From: Arthrobacter mobilis
GTDB taxonomy: Bacteria > Actinomycetota > Actinomycetes > Actinomycetales > Micrococcaceae
NCBI RefSeq assembly: GCF_012395835.1
Contig: NZ_JAAZSQ010000015.1
Location: 37,173-101,172 of the forward strand
Direction of reading: 5' to 3'
DNA: 64,000 nucleotides
The notes below the pieces were generated by a model that saw only the letters and a program-made list of their open reading frames with translations, was not told where the DNA came from and did no database searches. The position numbers and the translations under genes are program-made. The first letter of the stretch is position 1. Every line of letters starts with the position of its first letter. This document shows, in pieces, positions 35,789 through 44,529 of the stretch.

Positions 35789-35799
35789 CCTCCGTCCGA

Positions 35800-35829
35800 T
35801 GACCTTCGGTGACCTTCAATGACCTTCGG
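35800..35829 (+). promoter_or_regulatory. Triple TGACCTTC direct repeat upstream of ppsA
   Basis: TGACCTTC occurs at 35800, 35810 and 35820, each followed by two variable bases (GG, AA, GG) and then a degenerate TGAATGTT. The exact 10-bp period puts all copies on one face of the helix, as in cooperative operator arrays. It lies about 120-150 bases before the ppsA start. Confidence 0.6.
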
Positions 35830-35947
35830 TGAATGTTGCGTGCATCACAATTGCTTGCCTCCGTGAGGTCCGACCAGCCAGCCTTGGGCATCAGCACATT
35901 TTGTCCACAGCGCTTTTGTGCGCGTGCCCCAAAAGGAGCACCATCAT

Positions 35948-38356
35948 ATGACCGACGTTCTTTGGTTTTCCGAACTTGGCCTGGCCGACCTTGACCGGGT
36001 CGGTGGCAAGAACGCCTCTCTCGGGGAAATGATCCGCAGCCTGACCAAGGCCGGGGTCAGGGTCCCGGACGGCTTTGCCACGACGGCGGACGCCTACCGG
36101 CGCTTCCTGTCCGAGTCCGGCCTGGATGCGCGGATCAATGCGATCCTGGAGGACCTGGACAGCGATGACGTCACCGCCCTGGCCGCGGCCGGCACGCAGA
36201 TCCGGGACCTGATCCGCCAGACCCCGTTCCCGGCCGGCTTCGAGGAGGAAATCCGCGCCGCCTACGCCACGCTGGCCGAGAGCCACGGCGGGGACACCGA
36301 GGTCTCCTGGGCGGTCCGCTCCAGCGCCACTGCCGAGGACCTGCCGGACGCCTCCTTCGCCGGCCAGCAGGAAACCTTCCTGAACATCCGCGGCATCGAG
36401 AACATCCTGCGGGCCATCAAGGACGTCTTTGCCTCGCTCTACAACGACCGGGCCATTGCCTACCGCGTCCACCACGGCTTCACCCACTCCGAGGTCGCCC
36501 TCTCGGCCGGCATCCAGCGCATGGTCCGCTCCGACATCGGCGCGTCCGGGGTGATGTTCACGATGGACACCGAATCCGGCTTCACCGACGCCGTCTTTAT
36601 CACCTCCTCCTACGGCCTCGGCGAGGCAGTGGTCCAGGGAGCGGTGAACCCGGACGAGTTCTACGTGCACAAGCCCGCCCTGGCCGCGAACCGGCCGGCC
36701 ATCCTCAAGCGTGGCCTGGGCGAAAAGGCCGTGCAGATGACCTACACCGACTCCCGCGAGGTCGGCCGGACCGTGGACTTCGTGCCCGTTCCGGGCGAGC
36801 AGCGCCGCCGGTTCAGCCTCTCCGACGCCGAGGTCGAGCAGCTGGCCCGGCACGCGGTGGCCATCGAGGCCCACTACGGCCGCCCGATGGACATCGAATG
36901 GGGCAAGGACGGGGTGGACGGGGAACTCTACATCCTGCAGGCCCGCCCGGAGACCGTCGAGTCCCGCAAGGCCAGCGGCACCATCTCCCGCTACACGCTC
37001 AACGAACGTTCCGCCGTCCTGGCCGAGGGCCGGGCCATCGGCCAGCGCATCGGCGCCGGCCAGGTGCGTGTGCTGGCCTCCATCGACCAGATGGCCTCGT
37101 TCCAGGAAGGCGATGTCCTGGTGGCGAACATGACCGACCCGGACTGGGAACCGATCATGAAGAAGGCCGCCGCCATCGTTACCGACCGCGGCGGGCGCAC
37201 CTGCCACGCGGCCATCATTGCCCGCGAACTGGGCATCCCCGCGGTGGTCGGCACCGGGAACGCCTCGAAGGTGCTCGCCGACGGCGCCCCGGTGACCGTC
37301 TCCTGCGCCGAGGGCGAGGCCGGGTTCGTCTACGAGGGGCTGCTGGACTACAGCCTGCACGAGACCGCCCTGGACACCATGCCGGCCGCACCGGTGAAGA
37401 TCATGATGAACGTCGGCACCCCCGAGCAGGCCTTCAGCTTCGCCCGCCTGCCGCACCACGGCGTCGGGTTGGCCCGCCTGGAGTTCATCATCAACCGCCA
37501 GATCGGCATCCACCCCAACGCCCTGCTGGCCCTGGAAGGTACCGTCGAGCGCCCGGCCGCGCTCTCGGACTACACGGTGCAGCAGATCCAGGACAGGATC
37601 GCCGCCTACGACGGGCCGCGGGACTACTACGTCCGCCGGCTGGCCGAGGGCATCGCCACCATCGCCGCAGCCTTCGCGCCGGAACCGGTGATCATCCGGC
37701 TCTCGGACTTCAAGTCCAACGAGTACGCCAACCTGCTCGGCGGCCCGGCCTTCGAGCCGGCCGAAGAGAACCCGATGATCGGCTACCGCGGCGCCTCCCG
37801 GTACCTCTCGGACGCCTTCCGCCAGGCCTTCGAGCTCGAGTGCGAGGCGCTGAAGTTCGTGCGCAACGAGATGGGCCTGTCCAACATCAAGCTGATGGTC
37901 CCGTTCGTGCGCACCGTGGACGAAGCCCGCGGGGTGACCGAACTGCTCGCCGCCAACGGTCTGCGCCGCGGCGAGGACGGCCTGGAGATCGTGATGATGT
38001 GCGAACTGCCGGCCAACGCCCTGCTGGCCGATGAGTTCCTGGAGTACTTCGACGGCTTCTCCATCGGCTCCAACGACCTGACCCAGCTCACCCTGGGCCT
38101 GGACCGGGATTCGGCGCTGGTGGCCGGCTCGTTCGACGAGCGCAACCCGGCGGTCAAGAAGCTGCTGGAAATGGCCATCACCGCCTGCCGCGCCCGCGGC
38201 AAGTACGTGGGGATCTGCGGCCAGGGCCCCAGCGACCACGCGGACTTCGCCGAATGGCTGCTGGAACAGGGCATCAGCTCGATCTCGCTCAACCCCGACG
38301 CCGTGACCGACACCTGGCTGCGCCTGGCCAAGACCGGCAACCGCTCCGCGGTCTGA
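35948..38356 (+). CDS. ppsA: Phosphoenolpyruvate synthase
   Basis: 802 residues, the usual family length. The N-terminal ATP-grasp domain includes [11 protein letters not shown] and the phosphate-handling [15 protein letters not shown]; the swivelling phosphohistidine is His420 in [15 protein letters not shown]; the C-terminal PEP/pyruvate barrel ends with [18 protein letters not shown]. It converts pyruvate and ATP to PEP, AMP and phosphate for gluconeogenesis. ATG 35948 is chosen because AAAAGGAG lies about 10 bases before it. It is followed immediately by its regulator gene ppsR. Three direct repeats upstream suggest dedicated control. Confidence 0.96.
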   Translation: MTDVLWFSELGLADLDRVGGKNASLGEMIRSLTKAGVRVPDGFATTADAYRRFLSESGLDARINAILEDLDSDDVTALAAAGTQIRDLIRQTPFPAGFEEEIRAAYATLAESHGGDTEVSWAVRSSATAEDLPDASFAGQQETFLNIRGIENILRAIKDVFASLYNDRAIAYRVHHGFTHSEVALSAGIQRMVRSDIGASGVMFTMDTESGFTDAVFITSSYGLGEAVVQGAVNPDEFYVHKPALAANRPAILKRGLGEKAVQMTYTDSREVGRTVDFVPVPGEQRRRFSLSDAEVEQLARHAVAIEAHYGRPMDIEWGKDGVDGELYILQARPETVESRKASGTISRYTLNERSAVLAEGRAIGQRIGAGQVRVLASIDQMASFQEGDVLVANMTDPDWEPIMKKAAAIVTDRGGRTCHAAIIARELGIPAVVGTGNASKVLADGAPVTVSCAEGEAGFVYEGLLDYSLHETALDTMPAAPVKIMMNVGTPEQAFSFARLPHHGVGLARLEFIINRQIGIHPNALLALEGTVERPAALSDYTVQQIQDRIAAYDGPRDYYVRRLAEGIATIAAAFAPEPVIIRLSDFKSNEYANLLGGPAFEPAEENPMIGYRGASRYLSDAFRQAFELECEALKFVRNEMGLSNIKLMVPFVRTVDEARGVTELLAANGLRRGEDGLEIVMMCELPANALLADEFLEYFDGFSIGSNDLTQLTLGLDRDSALVAGSFDERNPAVKKLLEMAITACRARGKYVGICGQGPSDHADFAEWLLEQGISSISLNPDAVTDTWLRLAKTGNRSAV

Positions 38357-39208
38357 GTGGCCGACACACAGCAGAAGGACACCGCGGGGGCCGGGCAGCG
38401 GCCCGCCCCCGTGGTGTTCTTCCTCTCGGACAGCACCGGCATCACCGCCGAGACCCTGGGCAACACCCTGCTGACCCAGTTTCCCGGCCACCGGTTCGAA
38501 CGCCGCACCATCCCCTTCATCACCACGGTGGAGGAAGCGGCCCGGGTCGTGCAGGCCATCGACGCCGTCGCCGCGGCAGGCCCGCGGCCGATCGTCTTCT
38601 CCACCGCCGTCAACCGGGATATCCGCGCGATCCTCTCGCAGAGCAGCGGGCACTTCATGGACCTGTTCGGCGCCCACATCGCCGAGCTCGAGGATGCCCT
38701 GCAGGCACCGGCCAGCGGGGAGCCGGGCAAGGCCCATGGCGTCGGCGACGCCATCCGCTACCAGCTGCGCATGACCGCCGTCGAATACGCCATCGAGCAC
38801 GACGACGGCCAGTCGATCCGCGCGCTCGAGCGCGCGGAACTGATCCTCATCGCCCCCTCGCGCTGCGGCAAGACCCCGACGGCGATGTACCTGGCCCTGC
38901 AGCACGGCATCCTGGCCGCCAACTTCCCCCTGATCGAGGAGGACTTTGCCCGCCGCTCCCTGCCGGATCCCCTGCGGCCCTTCATCCACAAGTGCTTCGG
39001 ACTCACCTCCCTGCCGGTCCGGCTCAGCCAGATCCGCCAGGAGCGCCGGCCGGACACCACCTACGCCTCGCTGGCCCAGTGCAGCTACGAACTGCGCAAC
39101 GCCGAGGAGATGTACGAGTCCAACCAGGTGCCGTACGTGAATTCGGCTTCCATGTCGGTCGAGGAAATCTCCGCCACCATCCTCCAGCGCATGCAGCTGC
39201 ACCACTGA
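38357..39208 (+). CDS. ppsR: PEP synthase regulatory kinase/pyrophosphorylase
   Basis: 283 residues, DUF299 family. FFLSDSTGITAETLGNTLL at the N terminus and the P-loop LIAPSRCGKTPTAMYLA (near residue 164) are diagnostic; KCFGLTSLPVRLSQIRQERR follows. In this family the protein switches PEP synthase off by ADP-dependent phosphorylation and on by phosphate-dependent dephosphorylation at a Thr near the catalytic His. GTG 38357 follows the ppsA stop without a gap, which matches the functional pairing. A PPDK target is excluded by the adjacent ppsA. Confidence 0.94.
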   Translation: MADTQQKDTAGAGQRPAPVVFFLSDSTGITAETLGNTLLTQFPGHRFERRTIPFITTVEEAARVVQAIDAVAAAGPRPIVFSTAVNRDIRAILSQSSGHFMDLFGAHIAELEDALQAPASGEPGKAHGVGDAIRYQLRMTAVEYAIEHDDGQSIRALERAELILIAPSRCGKTPTAMYLALQHGILAANFPLIEEDFARRSLPDPLRPFIHKCFGLTSLPVRLSQIRQERRPDTTYASLAQCSYELRNAEEMYESNQVPYVNSASMSVEEISATILQRMQLHH

Positions 39209-39221
39209 CCGGACAGCAGCC

Positions 39222-39926
39222 TCAGAGGCCTGCAGGCGGATCCGCGGCCACCAGCAGGATGCCCGTCCAGTGGCAGAGGAAGGCCAGCAGCGTCAGCAGG
39301 TGGAAGACCTCGTGGAAGCCGAAGACTCCGGGGAAGGGGTTGGGCCGCTTCAGCGCGTAGCAGAGCGCCCCCGCGGTGTAGCAGAGCCCGCCGGCCACGA
39401 TCAGCGCCATGGCGGCGCTGTTGGCTGCGAAGAACTCGCCGAGGTACATGACGGCGGCCCAGCCGAGCAGCAGGTAGAGCGGCACGTACAACCAGCGCGG
39501 CGCACCAAGCCAGAACACCCGGAAGCCGATCCCCAGCAGGGCTCCGCCCCAGGCGAACGAGAGCAGCCAGGCCGCCTGCGCGGGCGCCAGGCACAGGACC
39601 GCCAGGGGCGTGTACGTTCCGGCGATCAGCAGGAAAATGTTCGCGTGGTCGATGCGCCGGAAGACCGCCTTGAGCCGCGGACTCCAGCCGATGCGGTGGT
39701 AGAGGGCGCTCGTGCCGAACAGCAGCAGCGAGGTCGCGAAGAAGACGGCGGTGCTGGCCTTGGCCGCGGATCCGTCGGCGGCGGCGACCAGCACTGCCCC
39801 GAGGACGGTCGCCACCGGAAAGGTGCCGGCGTGGATCCAGCCCCGCCAGGTCGGCGTCGCCGGTCCCGAAAAGGCGATCGAATCCTCAAGGATCGGTATG
39901 TTCGGGTCCGGAGGCTCTTCAGTCAC
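39222..39926 (-). CDS. trhA: TrhA/hemolysin III family membrane protein
   Basis: 234 residues with seven membrane segments. PAQR/hemolysin III signatures are visible: SALYHRIGWSP, RRIDHANIFLLIAGTYTP and the metal-site helix GFHEVFHLLTLLAFLCHW. Bacterial relatives help keep membrane lipids fluid; the hemolysin name is historical. The GTG start at 39926 has no good ribosome site of its own and lies inside the 3' end of a 32-codon frame with a strong one, suggesting translational coupling. Converges on ppsR with a gap of only 13 bases. Confidence 0.9.
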   Translation of the reverse strand: MTEEPPDPNIPILEDSIAFSGPATPTWRGWIHAGTFPVATVLGAVLVAAADGSAAKASTAVFFATSLLLFGTSALYHRIGWSPRLKAVFRRIDHANIFLLIAGTYTPLAVLCLAPAQAAWLLSFAWGGALLGIGFRVFWLGAPRWLYVPLYLLLGWAAVMYLGEFFAANSAAMALIVAGGLCYTAGALCYALKRPNPFPGVFGFHEVFHLLTLLAFLCHWTGILLVAADPPAGL

Positions 39927-40017
39927 GTGGCGGCACCGGGCCTTCGGAACAGGCGCCGGATCCGGCGTGTCCGTTGCCGCCGGCGACGGACACGGACGTG
40001 GTGATGCTGGCGGTCAT
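39919..40017 (-). CDS. 32-residue leader peptide overlapping trhA start
   Basis: ATG 40017 follows GGGGAGG at 8 bases. The peptide is Ser/Gly/Ala-rich with a GGNGH segment and ends PVPPRD; its TGA lies inside the first codons of trhA, overlapping by 8 bases. Ribosomes ending here could restart at the trhA GTG. It might also be a functional small protein, for which I see no specific evidence. Confidence 0.45.
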   Translation of the reverse strand: MTASITTSVSVAGGNGHAGSGACSEGPVPPRD

Positions 40018-40180
40018 GCCGGACGCCTCCCCGAGATAACCACTGTCCCTGCAAACTGAACTGCATCTTATCCAATGCAGTCCGCTTCACGGGAACGGGT
40101 TGGGGGTCCGGGTTTTCCGGACATGGCGGAGCGCCGGGTCCCCGGTCCGGTCAGGGGCCCGGCGCTTCCGCGTGCCGGTC

Positions 40181-40987
40181 CTAGATTCCGGTCCCCCGCG
40201 GCCGGTCCTCACCGGGCAGGTCCTCGCCGGGCAGGTCCTCCGGCAGCAGGTCTTCGCGAACGACAGCATCGTCCGGCGGGAAGACCTCTTCGGTCATGCC
40301 GGCCGGAGGTGTTTCCACCACCGGTGCCGTCTCCACCACAGGCACGGCTTCCACCGGGGCAACCTGCGTTGCCTCGTCGCCGGAGTCCTTCCTGCCGGCC
40401 GCAGCCACGCCGGCGGCCGTAGCGGCCGCTGCCGCGGCTACGCCGGCGGCAGCCACCGTGCCGGAGACGCCGGCCTTGCCGCTGTCCCCGCGCGAAGCGG
40501 CGGCATCCTCGACGCCGGGCGTCCCCGCAGCGCCTTCATTGATCGATCCGCGCCAGGCACCGGTGGCATAGCCCTCGGACTCGATGAACTCCTTGAACCT
40601 TTTCAGGTCGGCCTCGGCCTGCTTCTCCACTACGTTGAGCTTGTCCCCGACCTTCTCCACCAGGCCTTCGGGCTCGTACTCGAGGGACAGGCGCACGGAC
40701 GTCTGGCCGCCGCCGACGTCCTCGAACGTCACCGCGCCGGCGTTCGTCGCGCCCTCGGTCGCCGCCCAGGCCACCTTGCGGTCCGGCACCTGCTCGAGGA
40801 TCCGCGCTTCCCACCGCCGGCGGACACCGGCGATCTCGGCCACCCACTCGAGCCGGTCATCGCCGAGCTGCTTCACGCTCTTGATGCCGCCCATGAACTG
40901 CGGGAAGTCCTCGAACTGGGTCCACTGGTTGTAGGCGGTGCTCACCGGCACGTTCACCATGATCTGCTTTTCGACCTTCGTGCTCAT
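40181..40987 (-). CDS. SRPBCC family protein with Ala-rich and acidic tail
   Basis: 268 residues. Residues 1-150 form a START/polyketide-cyclase-like domain (IMVNVPVSTAYNQWTQFEDF, FPQFMGGIKSVKQL, and the C-terminal helix ADLKRFKEFIESEG). Thereafter come a Gly/Ser linker, a 35-residue Ala-rich stretch that may be one hydrophobic segment, a Pro/Val/Glu-rich region (VEAVPVVETAPVVETPP) and short tandem repeats LPEDLPGEDLPGED. AAGGAGA precedes the ATG. The N-terminal domain binds a hydrophobic ligand in relatives. It is divergent from the repeat-protein operon. Confidence 0.83.
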   Translation of the reverse strand: MSTKVEKQIMVNVPVSTAYNQWTQFEDFPQFMGGIKSVKQLGDDRLEWVAEIAGVRRRWEARILEQVPDRKVAWAATEGATNAGAVTFEDVGGGQTSVRLSLEYEPEGLVEKVGDKLNVVEKQAEADLKRFKEFIESEGYATGAWRGSINEGAAGTPGVEDAAASRGDSGKAGVSGTVAAAGVAAAAAATAAGVAAAGRKDSGDEATQVAPVEAVPVVETAPVVETPPAGMTEEVFPPDDAVVREDLLPEDLPGEDLPGEDRPRGTGI

Positions 40988-41259
40988 GACGTCTCCTTCG
41001 ATTGGAATGGAGGACGGGCGAAAGGACCCGTGGGCTGCCCACGATACCCGCGGCCCCCGCACCCGGCCAGAGCCCGGACCGCCGGCACACTGCGGTTTTC
41101 CCAGACCCCCGGCTGCCGGACCAGGCGCCAAACCGCCGGATTTCCGGGCCAAAACGTCCCGTGGAGGGCCCGAAGCCGGCGCCCGGGGACGAAGAAAAAC
41201 AATCATCATGCTTACTATTGAGCCGCACCTGTTAAACGTTTGTTGCGGAGGGGAGACTG

Positions 41260-41964
41260 ATGATGAGCGAAGACCGGAACCTGGCGCCGCTGGGCGATGA
41301 CGAGCTGGCAGCACAGGGCGGAACCGCACTGCCCGACAAAGAGGTTGCCTCCATCCTGGATCTGAATGCGGACCTGGACCTGGCCATTGACGCGGCCGCC
41401 CCGATCGATCTCGCGGTCGCAGCCAATGCGAACGTTGCCGCGCCGATTGACGCGGCAGCCTCGGCGAACGTCCTGTCGGCCGGCTCCAGCGCGCAGGCGC
41501 TGGCCGACCAGGGCGTCATCATCAACCAGGGCATCACCGCGGACGCCACTGCCGAGTCGGCCCAGGACAGCACCATTGACCAGGCCGACGACGCCGTCGG
41601 CGGTACCGAAACCGCTCCGGAGGCCGGCACCGGCACCGGGGGCTCCGCCGATCCTGCACTGCTGCCCGACGGCACACTGCCGGACACCGGCACCGTTGCC
41701 GGTGATCCCGGCTCGACCCTTGACGGCGACCTGCTCAACGTCGACGTGGATGTCGCGGCCGATGCAGATCTGGCGGCCCCGATCAACGGTGCGGTCGCGG
41801 CCAATGCCAACGTCGCAGCGCCCATCGACGCCGCCGTCGCCGCGAACATCGGCTCCATCGCCAGCGATGCGACCGCAGTCGCGCAGCAGGATGCGATCAT
41901 CAACCAGCAGATCGACGGCGAAGCGTCCGCCTCCGCCGACCAGCAGTCCGACCTCGAACAGTAA
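41260..41964 (+). CDS. Duplicated Ala/Asp-rich repeat protein, first gene of M50/kinase operon
   Basis: 234 residues, no signal peptide or membrane segment. After a leader-like N terminus (residues 1-34, ending LPDKEVASILD) come two copies of a 74-76-residue repeat (35-108 and 159-234) joined by a Gly/Thr/Pro-rich linker. Each copy holds two APIDxAVAANxN-type 13-residue units followed by an IINQ segment and a Gln/Asp-rich end. GGAGGGGA lies before the tandem ATGs at 41260/41263. The M50-type protein begins 7 bases after its stop. I infer that it is the substrate or client of that membrane protease; related proteins are sometimes labelled peptidoglycan-binding without basis I can see. Confidence 0.8.
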   Translation: MMSEDRNLAPLGDDELAAQGGTALPDKEVASILDLNADLDLAIDAAAPIDLAVAANANVAAPIDAAASANVLSAGSSAQALADQGVIINQGITADATAESAQDSTIDQADDAVGGTETAPEAGTGTGGSADPALLPDGTLPDTGTVAGDPGSTLDGDLLNVDVDVAADADLAAPINGAVAANANVAAPIDAAVAANIGSIASDATAVAQQDAIINQQIDGEASASADQQSDLEQ

Positions 41965-41971
41965 CGCCTGG

Positions 41972-44398
41972 ATGAGCGACATCTCCGGTGGGCCGTCCCC
42001 GGTCCGGGGCCCGGCAGGGCCGGCCGGCTTTGCCACGCCGGCCCTGCCCGACATTCCGGTTCCGGCCGATGGCATCGAGCTGATCGGCCCGTCCCGGGGT
42101 TCCGGGTACCGGGAACCGCCTGCGCTGGTGCGGCGCGGCGACGGGCAGATGCTGCAGCTGACCGGCCTGCTGTACGCGGTGCTGGGGGCCATTGACGGCC
42201 GCCGCACGGTGGAGCAGGTTGCGGCACAGGCCAGCAACGGCACCGGACGCCTGGTCACCCCGGAGAACGTGCGCACCCTGATCGCCTCGCACCTGCTGCC
42301 GCTGGGCCTGCTCCGGCTGGCCGACGGTTCGCAGCCGGCAGTGAAGAAGGCCGACCCGCTGCTGGGGATGCGCCTGCGCTACACGGTCACCGAGCCGGAA
42401 CGTACCCGCAGGATCACCGCCCCGTTCGCCGTGCTGTTCAACCCGCTGATCGTCCTGGCCGTCACCGCGGTCTTCCTGGCCGCGTCCTGGTGGGTGCTGA
42501 TGGTCAAGGGCCTGGCGTCGGCCACCCATGATGCGTTCGCCAACCCCGGACTGCTGCTGCTGGTCTTTGCGGTAACGGTACTGTCGGCCGGGTTCCACGA
42601 GTTCGGCCACGCCGCCGCTGCCCGGCGCGGCGGTGCCACCCCCGGGGCGATGGGCGTGGGCCTGTACCTGGTCTGGCCCGCTTTCTACACCGACGTCACC
42701 GACTCCTACCGGCTCGGGCGCGGCGGGCGGCTCCGGACGGACCTGGGCGGGCTCTATTTCAATGCCATCGTGGCCGTGGGTGTCATGGGCCTCTGGTGGC
42801 TCACACGCTACGACGCGCTGCTGCTGGTGGTGGTGACCCAGCTGTTGCAGATGGTCCGCCAGCTGCTGCCCTTGCTCCGCTTCGACGGTTACCACATCCT
42901 GGCCGACGCCGCCGGCGTGCCCGACCTGTTCCAGCGGATCAGGCCCACGCTGCTGGGCCTGCTTCCGTGGCACTGGAACGACCCGGAGTCCAAGGTTCTC
43001 AAGCCCTGGGCCCGGGCACTGGTCAGCATCTGGGTCCTGGTCACGGTTCCGCTGCTGCTGTTCAGCCTGGCCATGCTGGTCATCGCCCTGCCCAGGCTGC
43101 TGGGCACCGCCTGGCACAGCGTCCTCGACCAGCAGGCCATGCTCGCTGCCGCCCTGTCCGCCGGGGACGTCCCCGGTGCCGCCGTGCGCGTGCTGGCCCT
43201 GCTCGCCGTCGTCCTGCCGGTCGCCGGCATCATCTACCTCCTGGTCCGCCTCGTCCGCCGCTCCGCCGCCGGTCTGTGGAAGAAGACCAGGGGCAGGCCG
43301 CTCCGGCGCGCCACCGCCGTAGCCGCCGCGGCCGCGGTGGCCGCCGGCCTGGCCTGGGCGTGGTGGCCCGGCGGGGACAACTACCGGCCGGTCCAGCGTT
43401 ACGAGCGCGGCACCCTGCCCGACGCCGCCGCAGCCTTCGCACCTGCCACCGCCGCCGGTCCTGCGGAGGGCCTTGCCGAGGGCCGGACCGGCGAACTGGC
43501 CACGCTCTGGCCCAAGGGTTCCGAACTGCCCACCAGGGATGATCCCCAGCTGGCCATGGTCCTGGTACCCGAGCCGGCCGGAACCGCCGCCGGCGGCGGA
43601 CCGGCCACAGGCCCATCCGCCGCGGCACCGGCTCCCGCCTGGGTCTTCCCCTTTGACCAGCCCCCGGCCCCGGACGGGGACGGGAACCAGGCCCTGGCGG
43701 TCAACACCGGGGACGGCTCGGTGGTCTACACCGTCGCCTTCGCCCTGGTCTGGGCCGGGGACGGGCCGGTTGATGCCACCAACGAGGCCTATGCCTTCGC
43801 CAGCTGCACCGGCTGCACGGCCGTCGCCGTCGGCTTCCAGGTGGTGCTGGTCCTCGGACAGGCCGACGTCGTCGTGCCCGGGAACCTCTCGGCGGCGGTG
43901 AACTACAACTGCCTTGACTGCCTCAGCTACGCCCTGGCCAGCCAGCTCGTCACCACGGTGGACGGACCCCTGAGCGAGGCCGGCGCAGCCGAACTGGCCG
44001 CCCTCTGGGAGCAGATCGCGGAATTCGGGCGGTCCCTGCGCGACTATCCGCTCTCGGACATCCAGGCACGGCTCGAAGGGTTCAAGGCGCAGATCCTGGA
44101 CATCATCGAGCGCGACACCGGCGGCAGCACCGGCTTCGGGACAAGCCCGGAACCCACCACGGCGCCCGGCCCGGAGGAGACAGCCACCCGGGAAACCGGC
44201 CCGGCACCGGAACCGCCCGAGGAACCCGCAACCACGCAGGGTGTGACGGAAGAACCCGCACCGCAGCCCGCCGCGCCGGCCCCCGGCACGGCGCCCGGGG
44301 AACCGGCCCCGGAGACTGCGGAACCGGCTCCCGCCCCGGCCGTGCCGCCGCCCACGGCTCCGGCCGGGACCCCGGCAGCCACGACACAATCAAGCTAA
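41972..44398 (+). CDS. Membrane M50-type metalloprotease with PqqD-like N-terminal region and external CxxC domain
   Basis: 808 residues. Residues about 30-120 (YREPPALVRRGDGQMLQLTG, then helix-turn-helix-like segments) resemble a PqqD/winged-helix region as found in YydH-type proteins. About 145-465 is a multi-pass core with the zinc motif HEFGH (209-213) and the second metal motif RFDGYHILAD (Asp305), as in site-2-type proteases. After a further membrane segment (near 450-470) an external domain holds two CxxC pairs, Cys612/615 and Cys647/650, and the last 100 residues are Pro/Thr/Glu-rich. It is coupled to the repeat protein before it. Proteolysis of that protein, or its secretion or assembly, is inference. 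Confidence 0.83.
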   Translation: MSDISGGPSPVRGPAGPAGFATPALPDIPVPADGIELIGPSRGSGYREPPALVRRGDGQMLQLTGLLYAVLGAIDGRRTVEQVAAQASNGTGRLVTPENVRTLIASHLLPLGLLRLADGSQPAVKKADPLLGMRLRYTVTEPERTRRITAPFAVLFNPLIVLAVTAVFLAASWWVLMVKGLASATHDAFANPGLLLLVFAVTVLSAGFHEFGHAAAARRGGATPGAMGVGLYLVWPAFYTDVTDSYRLGRGGRLRTDLGGLYFNAIVAVGVMGLWWLTRYDALLLVVVTQLLQMVRQLLPLLRFDGYHILADAAGVPDLFQRIRPTLLGLLPWHWNDPESKVLKPWARALVSIWVLVTVPLLLFSLAMLVIALPRLLGTAWHSVLDQQAMLAAALSAGDVPGAAVRVLALLAVVLPVAGIIYLLVRLVRRSAAGLWKKTRGRPLRRATAVAAAAAVAAGLAWAWWPGGDNYRPVQRYERGTLPDAAAAFAPATAAGPAEGLAEGRTGELATLWPKGSELPTRDDPQLAMVLVPEPAGTAAGGGPATGPSAAAPAPAWVFPFDQPPAPDGDGNQALAVNTGDGSVVYTVAFALVWAGDGPVDATNEAYAFASCTGCTAVAVGFQVVLVLGQADVVVPGNLSAAVNYNCLDCLSYALASQLVTTVDGPLSEAGAAELAALWEQIAEFGRSLRDYPLSDIQARLEGFKAQILDIIERDTGGSTGFGTSPEPTTAPGPEETATRETGPAPEPPEEPATTQGVTEEPAPQPAAPAPGTAPGEPAPETAEPAPAPAVPPPTAPAGTPAATTQSS

Positions 44399-44437
44399 CG
44401 AACCGGACTCGAAATCACGAAGGAGGGCAAGGCAGCG

Positions 44438-44464
44438 GTGGAACTGCTGTATATCTATCCGTAA
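44438..44464 (+). CDS. 8-residue micro-ORF before the kinase gene
   Basis: GTG 44438 is preceded by AAGGAGGG, the best ribosome site in this stretch, and encodes MELLYIYP before TAA 44462. The kinase frame opens at GTG 44467, two bases after this stop, or at GTG 44530. This may be a coupling or attenuation device, or simply chance. Confidence 0.35.
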   Translation: MELLYIYP

Positions 44465-44529
44465 GGGTGCTGATTTATGCCGCGACGGCCGAAGGACTCG
44501 CTCCTTCCGAGGAAGGAAACAGGACAACT

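Noticed and set aside
35800..35829. Three direct repeats considered as a CRISPR or origin iteron array
   Set aside because: Repeats are 8 bases with 2-base spacers and only three copies, with no Cas or replication genes nearby; an operator array is more likely.
35891..39205. 1,100-codon frame antisense to ppsA-ppsR
   Set aside because: Same shadow effect; both plus-strand proteins match well-known families end to end.
39222..39926. Haemolysin virulence factor
   Set aside because: The family name is historical; sequence is a seven-helix PAQR/TrhA protein linked to membrane fluidity.
41900..44389. 830-codon minus-strand frame opposite the M50-type gene
   Set aside because: Gly/Arg/Gln-rich shadow; plus strand has metal motifs and membrane helices.
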